From the NCBI GenBank assembly GCA_003558065.1, contig PWMU01000187.1:1-64000 (forward strand): DNA of 64,000 bases, given 5' to 3'. The notes beneath the pieces were generated by a model. It was not told the origin of the DNA, did no database searches, and saw only the letters and a program-made list of their open reading frames with translations. Of the stretch, positions 62,694 to 64,000 are shown piece after piece (position 1 is the first letter of the stretch; each line of letters starts with the position of its first letter). The position numbers were made by a program, and so were the translations under genes. This DNA comes from Opitutia bacterium (GTDB lineage: Bacteria > Verrucomicrobiota > Verrucomicrobiia > Opitutales > T3Sed10-336).

Positions 62694-62717
62694 CATTCTT
62701 CAAGAAAATATTATCTT
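62690..62717 (+). promoter_or_regulatory. Sigma-70 promoter candidate TTGACA-N16-TATCTT
   Basis: A perfect -35 TTGACA (62690-62695) overlaps the mrp stop. TATCTT (62712-62717) is a reasonable -10 at 16-base spacing. TTCTT-C-AAGAA lies in the spacer as a small dyad. It would start RNA near 62724, about 215 bases before the next clear gene. Confidence 0.5.
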
Positions 62718-62723
62718 ACTAGT

Positions 62724-62868
62724 AAATTGCGCATGCTGGCTTTCACCATCTCTTTCCCTTTCCGCAAGATTCTCAACGTAGTGGAGATGCGTAATTTTGT
62801 GGGCGTTATTGCACAGGGCGTTGCCGCAGGGATTCAGGGTCGCCCCTATAACGGGGCCTGCCATTTTT
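62724..62868 (+). ncRNA. Possible small RNA or attenuated leader
   Basis: The stretch runs from the predicted start of the TTGACA promoter to a terminator-like hairpin followed by five T. It contains a weak frame (62733-62912) that I do not recognise as protein. It could be a ~145-nt small RNA or a 5' leader whose hairpin controls the small gene at 62942. No known RNA family is recognised. Confidence 0.28.
62826..62868 (+). terminator. Hairpin plus T5, terminator or attenuator candidate
   Basis: GCAGG (62826-62830) pairs with CCTGC (62857-62861), enclosing CCCC-TATAAC-style pairing with GGGG (62843-62856). The stem is followed at once by CATTTTT. It lies upstream of the small gene on the same strand. 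Confidence 0.35.
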
Positions 62869-62941
62869 CGCGGAAACCCGCCCGCCAGCTAATCAAGGTC
62901 CGTTTCTACTGATGAAGGGCAGCAGCAAAAGAAGCCGAGCC

Positions 62942-63163
62942 ATGTCAACACCTGACAGTTTTGTGACCCAGTCGAACCTGTACCAAGAGTTTCTAGCGGA
63001 GCGCGACGAGATCCTGAAACACAAGTGGCTTGAATCGGAAAAAGCCGGGCATGACATCGGCTTTGAGCGTGCCCTGCTCGATTGGATCCGCAAGTACCGC
63101 AACCACTGGCGGGAAAACAGGCGCGCGCGGAGCAAAGGAAACGACTCCGGGAGCGGCAACTGA
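62942..63163 (+). CDS. Small conserved protein of unknown function
   Basis: The ATG at 62942 gives 73 residues (MSTPDSFVTQSNLYQEFLAE onwards); an ATG at 62912, overlapping the end of a weak upstream frame, would add ten basic residues. The central WLESEKAGHDIGFERALLDW is highly structured-looking and helical, followed by a very basic tail (RENRRARSKG). I recall similar short proteins in this phylum but no function. It has no membrane segment or Cys. The basic tail suggests nucleic-acid or ribosome contact, which is a guess. Confidence 0.72.
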   Translation: MSTPDSFVTQSNLYQEFLAERDEILKHKWLESEKAGHDIGFERALLDWIRKYRNHWRENRRARSKGNDSGSGN

Positions 63164-63207
63164 GGAATCCCCGGAGGGAAACTCCACCGCCGAGGTCAAT
63201 TTCTCCA

Positions 63208-63233
63208 CTGTAGAGGCGGGTCTACCCCGTGAT
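63208..63233 (-). repeat. REP-like palindromic repeat, copy 4 (diverged)
   Basis: Read on the minus strand: ATCACGGGGTAGACCCGC followed by CTCTACAG, matching copy 1 except for a few changes. It lies between the convergent small gene and rpmG. Confidence 0.55.
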
Positions 63234-63319
63234 CGTTCACCCGTACAGACGCGGGGTTCCTGTCCTTTGCAGCTTGAGCAAAGGAAGCCCTCCCGAAAAC
63301 AGAAAACGGGGGATGCGTC

Positions 63320-63490
63320 TTACGACTTGATCTCGCGGTGGACCGTGCGGCGTTTCAGGGCGGGATTGTATTTCTTCTTTTCCACCCGGTCCGGCTGGGT
63401 CCGCTTGTTGCGGGATGTCATGTAACGCGACGGGGACTTGTCCTCTTTTCGCGCTTCCGTACACTCGATAATTACTGTTTCTCTCGGCAT
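63320..63490 (-). CDS. rpmG: 50S ribosomal protein L33
   Basis: A 56-residue protein starting at ATG 63490. RYMTSRNKRTQPDRVEKKKY and the C-terminal HREIKS match L33; the region before reads MPRETVIIECTEARKED. Only one cysteine (Cys10) is present, so it is the zinc-free (C-minus) form. It is short but unmistakable by the TSRNKR motif and basic end. Transcribed leftwards, upstream of the region leading into the small gene; the DAC-domain gene lies 93 bp behind it on the same strand. Confidence 0.92.
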   Translation of the reverse strand: MPRETVIIECTEARKEDKSPSRYMTSRNKRTQPDRVEKKKYNPALKRRTVHREIKS

Positions 63491-63583
63491 GGCTGATAGT
63501 TCCTGCTGGTGATAATCGGGAAACCGTCAACACCATCCGGATTCGAGACCTCTGTCAACCGGGAAATCCCGCCGCGTTCACGG

Positions 63584-64000
63584 CTAGTACCCGCCGCTGC
63601 CGGACTTTTCGATCAGGGGAACCATCACGCCGCTCCGAAACAGGGTGACCTGGCCGGTACTGGAAGACACGACGATCGAAATGCACTGGGTGGCGAGGGA
63701 AATGGCCGAGGCGGCGGCGTGGCGGGCCCCGAGGCCGCTGGGCAGCGAGTGGTAATAGTCGGGGGCGTGCACCAGGGAACCGGAGGAAACCACGACTCCG
63801 TCTCCGCGAATAATGAACGCCCCGTCGAGCGAGGAAAACTCCTTGATGGTCTCGTCCATAAAGGGGTTCATGATGTTGCGGTCCTCTTCCTTGTACCCGT
63901 AGAAGGGATTCATAACCAGGGGTTTGGTCATTTTCTCCACCTTGTTCGTGTCACCGACGATGAACAGGGAGCCCACCGGCTTCCCTTCCCTGCCTTCGAC
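63584..64000 (-). CDS. DAC (DisA_N-like, diadenylate cyclase) domain protein, C-terminal part
   Basis: The frame enters from the right edge and ends at 63584, giving the last 138 residues; GTG 63976 is internal, because in-frame coding (VEGREGKPVG) continues to base 64000. GSLFIVGDT, then DGAFIIRGDGVVVSSG with the metal-binding Asp of the DGA motif, and GLGARHAAASAIS follow the DAC fold. The second catalytic motif, usually RHR, reads RHA here. The remaining IVVSSSTGQVTLFRSG and a Ser/Gly tail close the domain. It may make c-di-AMP, but the changed motif leaves that open. Confidence 0.8.
   Translation of the reverse strand, partial: VEGREGKPVGSLFIVGDTNKVEKMTKPLVMNPFYGYKEEDRNIMNPFMDETIKEFSSLDGAFIIRGDGVVVSSGSLVHAPDYYHSLPSGLGARHAAASAISLATQCISIVVSSSTGQVTLFRSGVMVPLIEKSGSGGY

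Noticed and set aside
62727-62912. 61-codon frame upstream of the small conserved gene
   Set aside because: Starts with TTG, has no ribosome site and no recognised sequence; the region looks more like a leader or small RNA.

Overview
The window is about 64 kb of a GC-rich (roughly 60 %) bacterial chromosome carrying 54 supported protein genes, two of them cut by the window edges, and one tRNA. Several features together suggest Verrucomicrobiota, most likely the Opitutales/Puniceicoccales side: a secreted LamG protein with a PEP-CTERM tail, many sugar-related Gfo/Idh/MocA, AGE, BNR-4 and GH20 proteins, a GldA/GldG/DUF4340 transporter locus, a signal peptidase I with a large insertion, and a DAC-domain protein. 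This lineage is inferred from gene style; no marker phylogeny was run.

Layout. 1-13.3 kb is an accessory carbohydrate region. It holds a truncated PocR-type regulator diverging from a LamG/PEP-CTERM plus FAD-oxidoreductase pair; a leftward ROK regulator, BNR-4 lipoprotein and GH20 hexosaminidase cluster; and a leftward epimerase, NahK-like kinase and sugar nucleotidyltransferase cluster diverging from a GntR/LacI-hybrid regulator across a 64-bp promoter region with two adjoining palindromes. Hydrolase, kinase, nucleotidyltransferase and epimerase read together as release and salvage of N-acetylhexosamines to UDP-sugars. 13.5-19.1 kb has apaH, rnr, glgA and cysH. 19.3-23 kb is a three-gene overlapping sugar operon (two Gfo/Idh/MocA dehydrogenases and an AGE epimerase). 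23-31 kb has an EEP hydrolase, thiG-thiH-thiS followed by a CPSF73-like beta-CASP nuclease, a beta-carbonic anhydrase homologue lacking one zinc ligand, a second BNR-4 protein and an RNase Z-like hydrolase.

31-49.7 kb is mainly housekeeping: an ECF sigma/anti-sigma pair, dapA-dapB-ruvA, a PilT/PilU ATPase with lepA and lepB, malQ, carB, a degenerate NtrC-like regulator with pilC, tRNA-Gly(UCC), then rsmE, birA and coaX. 49.8-57.9 kb is a co-oriented envelope locus: GldA-like ATPase, permease, GldG-like protein, DUF4340 protein and an AsmA-like protein. 57.9-64 kb has an aldo/keto reductase, a baeRF family 7 protein facing an Smr protein, a lipoprotein esterase, Mrp, a small conserved protein, rpmG (L33) and the C-terminal part of a DAC-domain protein.

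Points most worth following up are the lost catalytic motifs (carbonic anhydrase Cys to Arg; NtrC-like protein without GAFTGA or a normal Walker B; ROK regulator without ExGH; Mrp without CxxC; DAC motif RHA), a possible small RNA or attenuator at 62690-62868, the baeRF7/Smr pair, four Pseudomonas-like REP sequences, and the HexNAc salvage cluster with its putative double operator. I found no CRISPR array, insertion sequence, prophage, rRNA or TPP riboswitch.
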